Notes under the pieces: model-generated
Seen by the model: the letters and a program-made list of their open reading frames with translations, nothing else
The model's database searches: none
What the model was told of the DNA's origin: nothing
Source of the DNA: Cellulomonas sp. Root930
Lineage (GTDB): Bacteria; Actinomycetota; Actinomycetes; Actinomycetales; Cellulomonadaceae
Reading direction: 5' to 3'
DNA length: 64,000 nucleotides
Assembly (NCBI GenBank): GCA_001429255.1
Contig: LMJI01000001.1
Span: 707,882 to 771,881 of the forward strand
Shown: one piece after another, positions 37,313 through 46,503 of the stretch
Position numbering within the stretch: position 1 is the stretch's first letter
Layout: each line of letters opens with the position of its first letter
Program-made: the position numbers and the translations under genes

Positions 37313-38308
37313 TCAGAGGCCCGGGTCCTGCGGCTCGGACAGGGAGAGCGTCGCGCCGACCACCGCGGGCGTCGCCGAGATCCGCCGCTCCAGCGACGCG
37401 AGCACGTGCGACGCGTCGTCCTCGGCCATGTTGCCCGCGAGGTCCACCGCACCCACCAGGTAGATCTGCCGCGCACCGACGAACTCGAGCCGCAGCTCGG
37501 TGACCCGGTCGATCTCCGGCAGCTCCAGCAGGGCACGCACGGCCGCGGCCTGCAGCCTCGGGTCCACGGCCTGGCCGACGAGGAACCGCCGGTTGCGGTC
37601 GATGAGCACCACCGCGACCACGGCCAGCAGCACCCCGACGAGGATCGAGCCCACCGCGTCGGGGACCGGCGAGCCCGTCACCTGGTGCAGCGCGATGCCG
37701 ACGAAGGCGATGAGGATGCCGACGAGCGCCGCCGCGTCCTCGAAGAACACCGCGCGCACGGTCGGGTCGGACGTCTCCAGCACGTGCTCGAGCACGTCCC
37801 GGTCCTGCCGCGCCGCGGCACGCTTCACCTGGCGCGACGCCTGCACGAACGAGATCCCCTCGAGCACCGCGGAGACCCCGAGGACGACGTAGGCGATGCC
37901 GAAGTTGCTGGCCGGCTCGGGGTGGATCAGCTCCTGGACGCCGTGCGTGATCGACACCCCGGCGCCCACCGCGAACAGACCGATCGCCGCGAACAGCGAC
38001 CAGACGTACACCTCGCGGCCGTAGCCGAGCGGGTGGCTCGGGTCCGGCGCCCGTGCGGCGCGGCGCTGCGCGATGAGCAGGAAGACCTCGTTGCCGGCGT
38101 CGGCCCACGAGTGCGCCGCCTCCGCGAGCATCGACGCCGCCCCCGTCATCACGGCGGCCACCGTCTTGGCGACGGCGATGAGCAGGTTGGCGCCGAACGC
38201 GACGACGACGGTGAGCGTGCTCTCGCCGTGGGAGCCCTCGGTCGACCCCGCAGCGGACACCACGGCGACGGGCGCTTCCGTGGGGTCGCCCGCGGCGGAG
38301 GGTGCCAT
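37313..38308 (-). CDS. Cation diffusion facilitator (CDF) family transporter
   Basis: A 331-residue metal-proton antiporter exporting divalent cations, with six predicted helices. The metal site is seen as AEAAHSWADAGNE in helix 2 (H-x3-D pattern) and FFEDAAALVGI in helix 5. The C-terminal cytoplasmic domain (about 235-325; VTELRLEFVGARQIYLVG) is of the ferredoxin-like type. Metal specificity cannot be read reliably. It heads a two-gene unit with the ClC gene. Confidence 0.9.
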   Translation of the reverse strand: MAPSAAGDPTEAPVAVVSAAGSTEGSHGESTLTVVVAFGANLLIAVAKTVAAVMTGAASMLAEAAHSWADAGNEVFLLIAQRRAARAPDPSHPLGYGREVYVWSLFAAIGLFAVGAGVSITHGVQELIHPEPASNFGIAYVVLGVSAVLEGISFVQASRQVKRAAARQDRDVLEHVLETSDPTVRAVFFEDAAALVGILIAFVGIALHQVTGSPVPDAVGSILVGVLLAVVAVVLIDRNRRFLVGQAVDPRLQAAAVRALLELPEIDRVTELRLEFVGARQIYLVGAVDLAGNMAEDDASHVLASLERRISATPAVVGATLSLSEPQDPGL

Positions 38309-38410
38309 GAGACGTGACTAGCACAGGCAGCGGGTGATGTCTCCCCCACAGGACGCGTTCTGGCTGGTCGCCCGCGTGCGGCCACCGCGGCAGGGGTGTT
38401 GGGTGAGCGC

Positions 38411-39193
38411 ATGACGACCCACCGCGAGGCCTGGCCCACCGGCACCCCGGCGTGGGCCGACCTCACGGTGCCGGACCTCGCCGCCGCGCGCGCCTTCTAC
38501 GGTCCGCTGTTCGGCTGGGAGTTCGAGGTCGGCGGTCCCGAGGTCGGCTCGTACACGCAGGCGTTCGCCGACGGGCGCCGCGTCGTCGGGCTCGGGGAGC
38601 CCATGAGCGAGGATCCCGCCCCGCCGCCCGCCTGGTGCGTGTACCTCGCCACCCAGGACCTCGCCGCGACCGCCGACGCGATCGCCGAGGCCGGCGGGAA
38701 GCAGGTCGTCGCGCCGATGCCGGTCCTGGACCTCGGCCGCATGGGCATCTTCGTCGATACCGCCGGGGCCGTGTTCGGGGTCTGGCAGCCCGGCGCGCAC
38801 ACCGGCTGGGACGTCGTCGAGGAGCCCGGCTCGGTGGTCTGGTCCGAGGTCATGGTGCACGACCAGCCCGGAGCCGTCGCGTTCTACGAGCGGGTGTTCG
38901 CCTACGACGTCGAGGACCTCAGCGCCCCCGGCTTCGCGTACGCGTCGGTGTCCGTCGGCGGCGCACCCGTGGCCGGCGTCGGTGGCTACGGCGCGCAGGC
39001 CGGGGCCGACGCGCCCGCCGCGTGGACCCTGTACTTCGGCGTGCCCGACACCGACGCGTCGGCCGCGCGCGTCACCGAGCTGGGCGGCACGGTGGTCAGC
39101 CCGCCGACGGACTCCGCGTTCGGGCGCATGGCGATCGTGGCCGGGCCGTTCGGCGAGGTCTTCGCGCTGATGGGGCCGACGGCCGACGCCTAG
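38411..39193 (+). CDS. VOC-family protein with two glyoxalase-like domains
   Basis: A 260-residue protein with two vicinal-oxygen-chelate domains: about 13-125 (WADLTVPDLAAARAFYGPLF to GAVFGVWQPG) and 140-258 (WSEVMVHDQPGAVAFYERVF to GEVFALMGP). The paired beta-alpha-beta modules match the actinobacterial group that includes antibiotic-binding and hydroxylase-like members. Metal-ligand residues are not complete enough to propose an enzyme activity. It precedes trmB by 11 bases. Confidence 0.85.
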   Translation: MTTHREAWPTGTPAWADLTVPDLAAARAFYGPLFGWEFEVGGPEVGSYTQAFADGRRVVGLGEPMSEDPAPPPAWCVYLATQDLAATADAIAEAGGKQVVAPMPVLDLGRMGIFVDTAGAVFGVWQPGAHTGWDVVEEPGSVVWSEVMVHDQPGAVAFYERVFAYDVEDLSAPGFAYASVSVGGAPVAGVGGYGAQAGADAPAAWTLYFGVPDTDASAARVTELGGTVVSPPTDSAFGRMAIVAGPFGEVFALMGPTADA

Positions 39194-39204
39194 GCTGGAC
39201 CCTC

Positions 39205-39945
39205 GTGACCCTCCCGTCCGACGCGTTCCGGCTCGTGGCGTCGCGGCCGCACGAGCCGCTGCGCACGTTCCACCCGCGTCGCGCTCCCCTAGGCCCCGAG
39301 CGCGAGGACGCCCTGCGGCACCTGTGGCCGCGGCTCGGGTTCTCGGTGCACGACGCGGGCTCGCCGATGCCGCTCTCCCCGGACGGCACCCTCGACACGG
39401 TCGCCCTCTTCGGGCGGTCGGCGCCGGTGGTGCTGGAGATCGGGTCGGGCATGGGCGAGACGACGACCGCGATGGCCGCCGCCGACCCCGCGCGGGACTA
39501 CCTGGCGGTCGAGGCGCACCTGCCCGGCGTCGCGAACCTCCTCGGCCTGGTCGACCGCGCGGGGCTCACCAACGTCCGGGTGGCCCACGGCGACGCCCTC
39601 GACCTCGTGCGGACCGCCGTGGCCGAGGAGTCGCTCGACGCCGTGCACGTGTTCTTCCCCGACCCGTGGCCCAAGGCCCGCCACCACAAGCGCCGCCTGG
39701 TGCAACCGTCGCACGTCGCGCTCCTGCGGTCGCGCCTGCGGCTCGGCGGCACCCTGCACTGCGCCACCGACTGGGCGGCGTACGCCGACGCGATGCTCGC
39801 CGTGCTCGCCGCCGACCCGTCCCTCGAGAACACCGTCGACGCGTTCGTCCCCCGCCCGCCGCACCGGCCGGTCACCAAGTTCGAGCGACGCGGCCTCGAC
39901 CTGGGCCACGAGGTCCGCGACCTGGTGTTCCGGAGGATCCGATGA
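39205..39945 (+). CDS. trmB: tRNA (guanine-N7-)-methyltransferase TrmB
   Basis: A 246-residue SAM-dependent enzyme that makes m7G46 in tRNA. The SAM loop is VVLEIGSGMGETTTAMA (about 77-93), EAHLPGVANLL follows, and the TrmB signature VFFPDPWPKARHHKRRLVQ (about 150-168) is present, as is TDWAAYA. The start is GTG 39205. It overlaps the following LysR-domain gene by ATGA. Confidence 0.95.
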   Translation: MTLPSDAFRLVASRPHEPLRTFHPRRAPLGPEREDALRHLWPRLGFSVHDAGSPMPLSPDGTLDTVALFGRSAPVVLEIGSGMGETTTAMAAADPARDYLAVEAHLPGVANLLGLVDRAGLTNVRVAHGDALDLVRTAVAEESLDAVHVFFPDPWPKARHHKRRLVQPSHVALLRSRLRLGGTLHCATDWAAYADAMLAVLAADPSLENTVDAFVPRPPHRPVTKFERRGLDLGHEVRDLVFRRIR

Positions 39946-40706
39946 CGTTCCGCATCCTGCTGGTCCCCGGCGTCAACCCCGACCGCTGGCTGCGCGTCTG
40001 GCAGCAGCGGCTGACGGACGTCCCGGTCGAGCTGGTGCACGCGCAGCCCGACGAGGCCGTGACGGTTCTGCGGTCGGGCGGCGCCGACGTCGCCCTGGTC
40101 CGGCTGCCGGCCGTCGGCGACGACCTGTCGACCATCCCGCTCTACACCGAGTCCACGGTGGTCGTCGTCCCCAAGGACCACGTGTTCAGCGTGGTCGAGG
40201 AGATCGACGCCGCAGACCTCGACGACGAGCTGCTCGTCGTGCCCCTCGACGACCAGCTGCGCTGGGCCGACCACCCCGGGACCGCGTTCGCCGGCGACCC
40301 CGTGCCGACCACGGCCGACGCGGTCGAGCTCGTCGCCGCCGGCGTCGGGGTGCTCGTCCTGCCGCAGTCGCTCGGGCGCCTGCACCAGCGCCGCGGGCTC
40401 GTCGTGCGGACGGTGCGGGACGCACCCGGCTCCGCGGTCGGGCTGGCGTGGGTCACCGACCGGTACGACGACCTGACCGAGGAGTTCATCGGCATCGTGC
40501 GGGGTCGCACCGCGACCTCGTCGCGCGGCCGGGGCGCCCCGACGCCGGAGGCGGCTCCGCCGAAGCCCCGCGGCGGCGCGTCGGGCAAGGGCGGGTCCGG
40601 CAAGAGCACGTCGGGCAAGGGCGGGTCCGGCAAGAACGCGTCGGGCCGCACGTCGCCGGCCAAGGGCTCCGCCACGCCCCGCGCGCGCAAACCCCGCCCC
40701 CGCTGA
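39942..40706 (+). CDS. LysR-type effector-binding domain protein lacking a DNA-binding domain
   Basis: A 254-residue protein beginning directly with the substrate-binding fold of LysR regulators (MTFRILLVPGVNPDRWLRVW; later PLYTESTVVVVPKDH, GVGVLVLPQSLGRL). No helix-turn-helix is present, and the gene overlaps trmB, so none has been lost to a start error. The last 70 residues are a low-complexity basic tail (SGKGGSGKSTSGKGGSGKN) ending in ARKPRPR, which could bind nucleic acid non-specifically. The gene lies about 1.6 kb from a DUF5997 gene; I recall these two families being frequent neighbours in actinobacteria. Function unknown. Confidence 0.78.
   Translation: MTFRILLVPGVNPDRWLRVWQQRLTDVPVELVHAQPDEAVTVLRSGGADVALVRLPAVGDDLSTIPLYTESTVVVVPKDHVFSVVEEIDAADLDDELLVVPLDDQLRWADHPGTAFAGDPVPTTADAVELVAAGVGVLVLPQSLGRLHQRRGLVVRTVRDAPGSAVGLAWVTDRYDDLTEEFIGIVRGRTATSSRGRGAPTPEAAPPKPRGGASGKGGSGKSTSGKGGSGKNASGRTSPAKGSATPRARKPRPR
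40581..40640 (+). repeat. 30-bp tandem repeat in the basic tail
   Basis: Units 40581-40610 and 40611-40640 start TCGGGCAAGGGCGGGTCCGG and differ at two positions. They encode SGKGGSGKST and SGKGGSGKNA. Confidence 0.9.
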
Positions 40707-40799
40707 CCCGCCTCACCCAGCGAGAACGGCCGGCCCCGGGGCCCGCGGGAGTAATGTCCGGATCCGGGGGTACCGCGACGACGCGAGCCGGGAGGTCCG

Positions 40800-42329
40800 A
40801 TGAGCAGCGCCCTGACCGACGAGTCCCCCGCACCGGCGAAGGGGCTGAGCTCCGGCAGCCTCGGGCTGTGGGGCAACACCGTCATCGGCCTCGCCAGCAC
40901 CGCCCCCGCGTACTCGCTCGCGGCCACGCTCGGCTACGTGGTGCTGGCGGTCGGCGAGAAGTCCCCCGCCATGTTCCTCATCGCGTTCGTGCCGATGCTG
41001 CTCGTCGCGATCGCGTACCGCGAGCTCAACTCCGTCATGCCGGACTGCGGGACCACGTTCACGTGGGGCGCCAAGGCGCTCGGTCCGTGGGTCGGCTGGC
41101 TGGGCGGCTGGGGGCTGGCGGTGTCCGGGATCATCGTGCTGGCCAACGTGGCCGAGGTGGCCGCCGTCTACTTCCTGCGCGCGTTCGGCCTCGACGAGGT
41201 GGCCGAGAACCGCATCGCGGTCCTGCTCATCGGCGTCGGCTTCATCGCGGCCATGACGTGGGTGAGCTACCGCGGCATCCTGGTCAGCGAGCGTCTGCAG
41301 AACGTGCTCGTCGTCTTCCAGTTCATCGTGCTCGGGGGGCTGAGCATCCTGGCGCTCTGGAAGGTCTACGGCGGCACCGCCGGACCGCAGGCCGTGCTCC
41401 CGGAGTGGTCCTGGTTCAGCCCGGCCGGCCTGTCGTCGTCGGCCATCGCCGCCGCCGTGATCCTGTGCATCTTCATCTACTGGGGCTGGGACGCGTGCCT
41501 GGCCGTCAACGAGGAGACCAAGGACCTCGCGCGCACCCCCGGACGCGCCGCGGTGCTGGCCACGGTCATCCTGCTGGTCACCTACTGCCTCGTCGCCGTC
41601 GCCGTGCAGGCGTACGCCGGGTTCGGCACCACGGGGATCGGCCTGAACAACGAGGCCAACATCGACGACGTGGTCACCGTGCTGGGCGGTCCGCTGCTCG
41701 GGCCGGTGATGGCGTTCATCCTGCTGCTGGTCATCGCGGTGTCCGCGACGGCGTCGACCCAGACCACGATCCTGCCGACCGCCCGCGGCACCCTGGCGAT
41801 GGCCGTCTACAAGGCCGTGCCGGAGCAGTTCGCGCGCGTGCACCCCGTGTTCAAGACGCCGTCGTTCTCCACGCTGGTCATGGGGATCACCGCCGGCGTC
41901 TTCTACATCGTGCTCAAGCTGCTCAGCGAGGACGCCCTGTTCGACTCGATCGCGTCGCTGGGCCTCGCCGTGGCGTTCTACTACGCCGTGACTGCGTTCG
42001 CGTGCGTCACGTACTTCTGGCGGTCCATCTTCCGCAGCGCCCGCAACTTCTTCCTGCGCGGCCTGTTCCCGCTGCTCGGCGGCGCCGGGATGGTGTGGGC
42101 GTTCGGCATCTCCGCGCGCGACATGCTGGACCCGGACTACGGGTACACGAGCTTCGGCGGGGTCGGCGGCGTGTTCGTCATCGGCGTCGGGATGCTGGTC
42201 CTCGGGGTGCCGCTGATGGTCGCGTGCGCGGCGAAGCTGTCCCTGCGTCCGTACTTCCGCGGGGAGTCGCTCAACCGTGACACCCCGGTGCTGGTGCCCG
42301 ACTTCGAGCCCCCGCGCGGAGGCCTCTGA
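40800..42329 (+). CDS. APC-family amino acid permease
   Basis: A 509-residue membrane transporter with about 12-13 helices. The unwound first helix carries WGNTVIGLASTAPAYSLAAT, the APC substrate-binding region, and FTWGAKALGPWVGWLGGW marks the third-helix loop. It imports or exchanges amino acids or related amines. The substrate cannot be deduced. It has its own upstream gap of 93 bases, and its stop abuts the convergent DUF5997 stop without spacing. Confidence 0.9.
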   Translation: MSSALTDESPAPAKGLSSGSLGLWGNTVIGLASTAPAYSLAATLGYVVLAVGEKSPAMFLIAFVPMLLVAIAYRELNSVMPDCGTTFTWGAKALGPWVGWLGGWGLAVSGIIVLANVAEVAAVYFLRAFGLDEVAENRIAVLLIGVGFIAAMTWVSYRGILVSERLQNVLVVFQFIVLGGLSILALWKVYGGTAGPQAVLPEWSWFSPAGLSSSAIAAAVILCIFIYWGWDACLAVNEETKDLARTPGRAAVLATVILLVTYCLVAVAVQAYAGFGTTGIGLNNEANIDDVVTVLGGPLLGPVMAFILLLVIAVSATASTQTTILPTARGTLAMAVYKAVPEQFARVHPVFKTPSFSTLVMGITAGVFYIVLKLLSEDALFDSIASLGLAVAFYYAVTAFACVTYFWRSIFRSARNFFLRGLFPLLGGAGMVWAFGISARDMLDPDYGYTSFGGVGGVFVIGVGMLVLGVPLMVACAAKLSLRPYFRGESLNRDTPVLVPDFEPPRGGL

Positions 42330-42746
42330 TCAGGCCTTGCCGGTGGCGGCCTTGCGGTCGGCCTCGGCCTTGCGGTCCGCCTCGCGCGACTCCTGCAGGC
42401 GCTCCTCGAGCCGGACCTGCGCGGCGATCTCGCGCTCGCGGACCAGCCAGTTGGGCGGCTCGGCCTGCAGCGCCTCGATCTCCTCGGTGGTCAGCGGGTC
42501 CGTGATCCCGCCACGGGCGAGGCCGCTGATCGAGATGCGCAGGCGGCCGGCGATCACGTTGCGCGGGTGCGGCCCGTCGCGCCGCAGGTCCACCAGCCAC
42601 TGCGGGGGCGTGCGCTGCAGCTCGGTCAGCTCGTCGCGCGTGATCATCCGGTTCTGGAAGTCCTCCGGCGTGGCCGGCAGGTACACGTCGAGCTTGGCGG
42701 CGGCGGTCGACGCCTTCATCTCCTGGGACTTCTTCGCGGGTGTCAC
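42330..42746 (-). CDS. DUF5997 family protein
   Basis: A 138-residue cytoplasmic protein. It opens MTPAKKSQEMKASTAAAKLDVYLPATPEDF and contains two similar motifs, TRDELTELQRTPPQWLVDLR (about 36-55) and TTEEIEALQAEPPNWLVRER (about 85-104), an apparent internal repeat. The tail is charged and helical (READRKAEADRKAATGKA). The family has no known function. It is found in actinobacteria, often near LysR-type genes, and here one with only the effector domain is 1.6 kb away. Confidence 0.82.
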   Translation of the reverse strand: MTPAKKSQEMKASTAAAKLDVYLPATPEDFQNRMITRDELTELQRTPPQWLVDLRRDGPHPRNVIAGRLRISISGLARGGITDPLTTEEIEALQAEPPNWLVREREIAAQVRLEERLQESREADRKAEADRKAATGKA

Positions 42747-42776
42747 GCGACAAGGGTAGGCCCCGGCACCACGTCA

Positions 42777-42824
42777 CAGCGTCCGAGGAAGTGAGCGCTC
42801 TGGCAGCCACTTCCTCGGACGCTG
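42777..42824. repeat. Long intergenic palindrome, copy 2
   Basis: Perfect 17-base arms, CAGCGTCCGAGGAAGTG (42777-42793) and its complement (42808-42824), enclose a 14-base loop. The right arm is identical to bases 8554-8570. Copy 2 lies between the DUF5997 gene start and the glgP stop (both minus strand), where it could terminate the DUF5997-side or glgP transcript. Confidence 0.8.
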
Positions 42825-42830
42825 CGCGTG

Positions 42831-45311
42831 TCAGCGCTCGGGCGGGACCGGGTGGGTGTGCCAGATGCGGTCGATGTAGTCGCGCATCGAGCGGTCGGAG
42901 GAGAAGAAGCCGGACCGCGCCACGTTGAGCACGGCCGACCGCGTCCACGCCTCGGTGTCCGCGTACGCCTCGTCGACCCGGGCCTGCGCGTCGATGTACG
43001 CCTGGTAGTCGGCGAGCACCAGGAACCGGTCCTCCGACAGCAGGTTGGACACGATGGGCTCGAACGTCGTCCGGTCGCCGCCGGAGAACGTGCCCGACGC
43101 GATCAGGTCGAGCGCGTGCCGCAGCGAGCGGTTCTCCTCGTAGTACGACGTGGGGTGGTAGCCACGGTCGACGATCTCCGCGACCTCCGGCTCGAGCAGC
43201 CCGAACAGGAAGAAGTTGTCGTCGCCCACGAGCTCGCGGATCTCGACGTTCGCGCCGTCGTCGGTGCCGATCGTCAGGGCACCGTTGAGCGCGAACTTCA
43301 TGTTGCCCGTGCCCGACGCCTCCTTGCCGGCCAGCGAGATCTGCTCCGACAGGTCCGCCGCGGGGATCAGCTTCTCCGCGAGCGTCACGTTGTAGTTGGC
43401 AGGGAACGCGACCGTGAGCCGGCCCTGCAGCGCGGGGTCGTTGTTGATGGTGCGGCCGACGGCGTTGATCAGGCCGATGGTCTGCTTCGCCATCTTGTAG
43501 CCCGGGGCGGCCTTGGCACCGAACGCGAAGGTGCGCGGCGTGACGTCCTCGATCTTCACGGCGCCGGACGTCACCTGGTCGTACAGGGTGACCACGTGCA
43601 GGAGCTTGAGCGTCTGGCGCTTGTACTCGTGCAGGCGCTTGACCATCACGTCGAGCATCGTGTCCGGGTCGATCGCGATGCCGTCCCGCTCCGCCAGCAC
43701 GTCCACCAGCCGGAGCTTGTTCGCGCGCTTGACCTCGCGGAAAGCCTGCCGGAACTCGGCGTCGTCGGCCAGCGGCTCGAGGTCCTTCAACCGCTCCAGG
43801 TCGGTGACCCAGCCGTCACCGATCGCCGCGGTGACCAGCTCGGACAGGCCCGGGTTGGCCAGCCGCACGAACCGCCGGGGCGTGACGCCGTTGGTGACGT
43901 TGGTGAACTTGTCCGGGAAGTAGTCGGAGAAGTCGTGCAGCACCTTGTCCTTGAGCAGCTGCGAGTGCAGGGCGGCGACGCCGTTCACCTTCGAGCCCGC
44001 CACGGTGGCCAGGTACGCCATCCGGACGGCCCGCTCGGGGTACTCGGCGATGATCGACATGCGGCGCACGCGCAGCTCGTCGTCCGGGTAGACCTCCCGG
44101 AGCTCGGCCATGAAGTCCTCGTTGATCCGGTAGATGATCTCGAGGTGGCGCGGCAGCAGCTTGCCCAGCAGGTCCACCGACCAGACCTCGAGCGCCTCCG
44201 GCAGCAGCGTGTGGCAGGTGTAAGCGAAGCACTTCTGGGTGACCGCCCAGGCGTCGTCCCAGTCCCAGCCCTTCTCGTCGACCAGGATCCGCATGAGCTC
44301 CGGGATCGCGATGACGGGGTGGGTGTCGTTGAGCTGGAAGATGATGCGCTCGGGCAGCTTGTGCAGGTCGAAGTCGCCGGGCAGCACCTGGTCGAGGAAG
44401 TCGCGGATCGAGCAGGCGACGAAGAAGTACTGCTGCTGCAGGCGCAGCTCCTTGCCCTGCGGCGTCGAGTCCTCCGGGTAGAGCACCTTGGAGATGTTCT
44501 CCGCGAACGTCTGCGCGCGGACCGCCTGGGCGTAGTCGCCCGCGTTGAAGATCTCCAGGTCGAACGCGCGGGTGGCACGGGCGCTCCAGAGGCGCAGCGT
44601 GTTGACGCGGCCGTTCTCGTAGCCCGGGACCATGTAGTTGTACGGGACGCCCAGCACGCTCCAGCCCGGCACCCAGCGGCTCCGCGTCTCCCCGTCGTCG
44701 GCCACGTACTGCTCGGTGTGACCGCCGAAATCGACGGTGACCGCGGCCTCCGGGTGCGGGAACTCCCACGGCGACCCCAGGGCCAGCCAGTTGTCGGGCT
44801 TCTCCACCTGCCAGCCGTCGACGAACGTCTGGCGGAAGATCCCGTACTCGTACCGGATGCCGTAGCCGATGCACGGCACGTTCATGGTCGCGAGCGAGTC
44901 GATGAAGCACGCCGCGAGCCGGCCGAGGCCACCGTTGCCGAGACCGGGCTCGACCTCCGCCTCGCGCAGCTCCGCCAGGTCGATGCCCAGGGAGGCGAGC
45001 CCCTCCTCGACGACCTCGTCGAGGTCTGCGGCGAGCAGCGCGTTGTCCAGCTGCCGGCCGAGCAGGAACTCCGCCGACAGGTACGCGACCGACTTGGCCT
45101 GGATCTGGTACTGCCGCCGCAGCGTCTCCATCCAGCGGACCATGAGGTAGTGGCGCACGGTGCGGGCCATGGCGAGGTACTTGTCGTTGACCGAGGCGCG
45201 CGTGAGGTCGGTGCCCTGACCGAAGTTCAGCTCGCGCAGGAACTCACGGACGAAACCGTCGACCGTGTGCTCGGGGGTGGCGATGGGCGTGGGTGTCGAG
45301 TTCTCCGTCAC
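42831..45311 (-). CDS. glgP: Glycogen/starch phosphorylase (GT35)
   Basis: Splits terminal alpha-1,4-glucose units of glycogen or maltodextrin with phosphate to give glucose-1-phosphate; pyridoxal phosphate is the cofactor. It has 826 residues from GTG 45311. Landmarks are YLSAEFLLGRQLDNAL, EPGLGNGGLGRLAACF, QLNDTHPVIAIPELMRIL and the PLP site EASGTGNMKFALNG with Lys 672. The layout is the long E. coli/mammal type. Another GTG at 45383 would add 24 residues; I prefer 45311 because VTENSTPTP leads straight into the family N-terminus. A promoter site is not obvious. Confidence 0.95.
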   Translation of the reverse strand: MTENSTPTPIATPEHTVDGFVREFLRELNFGQGTDLTRASVNDKYLAMARTVRHYLMVRWMETLRRQYQIQAKSVAYLSAEFLLGRQLDNALLAADLDEVVEEGLASLGIDLAELREAEVEPGLGNGGLGRLAACFIDSLATMNVPCIGYGIRYEYGIFRQTFVDGWQVEKPDNWLALGSPWEFPHPEAAVTVDFGGHTEQYVADDGETRSRWVPGWSVLGVPYNYMVPGYENGRVNTLRLWSARATRAFDLEIFNAGDYAQAVRAQTFAENISKVLYPEDSTPQGKELRLQQQYFFVACSIRDFLDQVLPGDFDLHKLPERIIFQLNDTHPVIAIPELMRILVDEKGWDWDDAWAVTQKCFAYTCHTLLPEALEVWSVDLLGKLLPRHLEIIYRINEDFMAELREVYPDDELRVRRMSIIAEYPERAVRMAYLATVAGSKVNGVAALHSQLLKDKVLHDFSDYFPDKFTNVTNGVTPRRFVRLANPGLSELVTAAIGDGWVTDLERLKDLEPLADDAEFRQAFREVKRANKLRLVDVLAERDGIAIDPDTMLDVMVKRLHEYKRQTLKLLHVVTLYDQVTSGAVKIEDVTPRTFAFGAKAAPGYKMAKQTIGLINAVGRTINNDPALQGRLTVAFPANYNVTLAEKLIPAADLSEQISLAGKEASGTGNMKFALNGALTIGTDDGANVEIRELVGDDNFFLFGLLEPEVAEIVDRGYHPTSYYEENRSLRHALDLIASGTFSGGDRTTFEPIVSNLLSEDRFLVLADYQAYIDAQARVDEAYADTEAWTRSAVLNVARSGFFSSDRSMRDYIDRIWHTHPVPPER

Positions 45312-45471
45312 CCGAGCCACGGTAGCGGGCGTCCCGGCCAACGACCGAGCCGTGCGATCACTCGTAACAAACGGACTGGTCACACCCTGGCGGCGCAGCG
45401 GCGCGCTTCCCTAGGGTGAGGCTCAGGGCCCGGGACTCGCTCCCCGCCCCCGACGCGAAGGAGCACCTCCG

Positions 45472-45864
45472 ATGGTCGTCTTCCTCATCCGGGCGTTCAT
45501 CTTCCTGGCCTCAGCGGCCCTCGGCCTGTGGATCGCGTCGCTGATCGTCGACGGGTTCACCGTGACGGCCTCGGGGTTCCTCGTCGCCGTGATCGTGTTC
45601 GCCGTCCTGCAGAGCATCCTCACGCCGTGGTTCCTCGTGATGTCCCGCAAGTACGCCAACGCGCTCACGGGTGGCGTCGGTCTGGTCTCGACGGTCGCGG
45701 CGCTGTGGGTGGCGACGCTCATCGGTGACGGCCTCACCATCAGCGGCACCTCCGCGTGGGTGTTCGGCTCGCTCACCGTCTGGATCGTCACCATGCTCGG
45801 AGCGCTGATCCTCCCGCTGATCTTCCTGCGCAACCGCGTGCAGAAGAACAACGCCGCGGTCTGA
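45472..45864 (+). CDS. Small membrane protein, PF04020 (phage-holin-4-like) family
   Basis: A 130-residue protein with four hydrophobic segments (about 4-26, 33-52, 64-86 and 94-118) and conserved ILTPWFLVMSRKYANALTGG. This family is widespread in chromosomes and is named after a weak likeness to holins. No lysis function is implied. AAGGAG stands about eight bases before the ATG. Confidence 0.82.
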   Translation: MVVFLIRAFIFLASAALGLWIASLIVDGFTVTASGFLVAVIVFAVLQSILTPWFLVMSRKYANALTGGVGLVSTVAALWVATLIGDGLTISGTSAWVFGSLTVWIVTMLGALILPLIFLRNRVQKNNAAV

Positions 45865-45869
45865 GGGGC

Positions 45870-46409
45870 TCACCAGCCGCTGGACGAGTCCGCGTGCAGC
45901 TCAGGGCACGCGTCCGCGCCCTCCGCCAGCAGCTCGAAGTGCCAGATCTCGTTCGCGTACGTGCGGCACAGGCCCAGCTCGAACCCGTGCTCACCGAGCC
46001 AGAAAGCGCCCTCCGTCGGGCCGACGTCGATCGCCGTCCCCTGCACGTGCGCCGAGGACTCGGGCGGGAGCACCCACCGCCGCGCCTCCTCGATCGACCC
46101 GTAGCGCTCGACCGCGTCGTCGACGATCGCCTGCTGCTCCGCCGCGGAGCGCCAGCCCGAGGTCAGGGTGAGGGGCACGCCGGCGAGCTCAGCAGCCGCC
46201 TGCGCGGCGGCGAACCGCTGCTCGAGCTCCGGGCTCAGCCCCTGGGCGGTCGTCGGGGTCGGACCCGGCGTCGCCGCACTGCCGAGCGTGTGCACGAGGC
46301 CGACGACGGCGACGCAGACCACGACGACCGCGCTCGCGACCGCCCATCGCGCACGGCGACGGCGCACTCGTTCCGGTAGTCGTCCGACATAGAGGGTCAC
46401 GGTCCTCAC
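45870..46409 (-). CDS. M15-family D-alanyl-D-alanine carboxypeptidase-like protein
   Basis: A 179-residue membrane-anchored peptidase. After a basic N-terminus one helix spans about 23-44. The VanY-type domain follows, with LTSGWRSAAEQQAIVDDAV, the zinc motif SAHVQGTAIDVG (S-x-H-x6-D) and the final NEIWHFE, which supplies the second zinc His and the catalytic Glu region. Conserved order and spacing suggest an active enzyme that trims peptidoglycan stem peptides outside the cell. The start may be GTG 46409 or GTG 46400. Confidence 0.85.
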   Translation of the reverse strand: MRTVTLYVGRLPERVRRRRARWAVASAVVVVCVAVVGLVHTLGSAATPGPTPTTAQGLSPELEQRFAAAQAAAELAGVPLTLTSGWRSAAEQQAIVDDAVERYGSIEEARRWVLPPESSAHVQGTAIDVGPTEGAFWLGEHGFELGLCRTYANEIWHFELLAEGADACPELHADSSSGW

Positions 46410-46503
46410 TCTGCGACGGTCGGACGCCCCGGCGAATGGCCCTCAGGGCGGATCTCGGTCCTCGGCCGTTGGTCCCCCGGGCGGACCGCCGTCATCCCCC
46501 AGG

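Noticed and set aside
45472..45864. Holin of a prophage
   Set aside because: No other phage genes nearby; PF04020 proteins are ordinary chromosomal membrane proteins.
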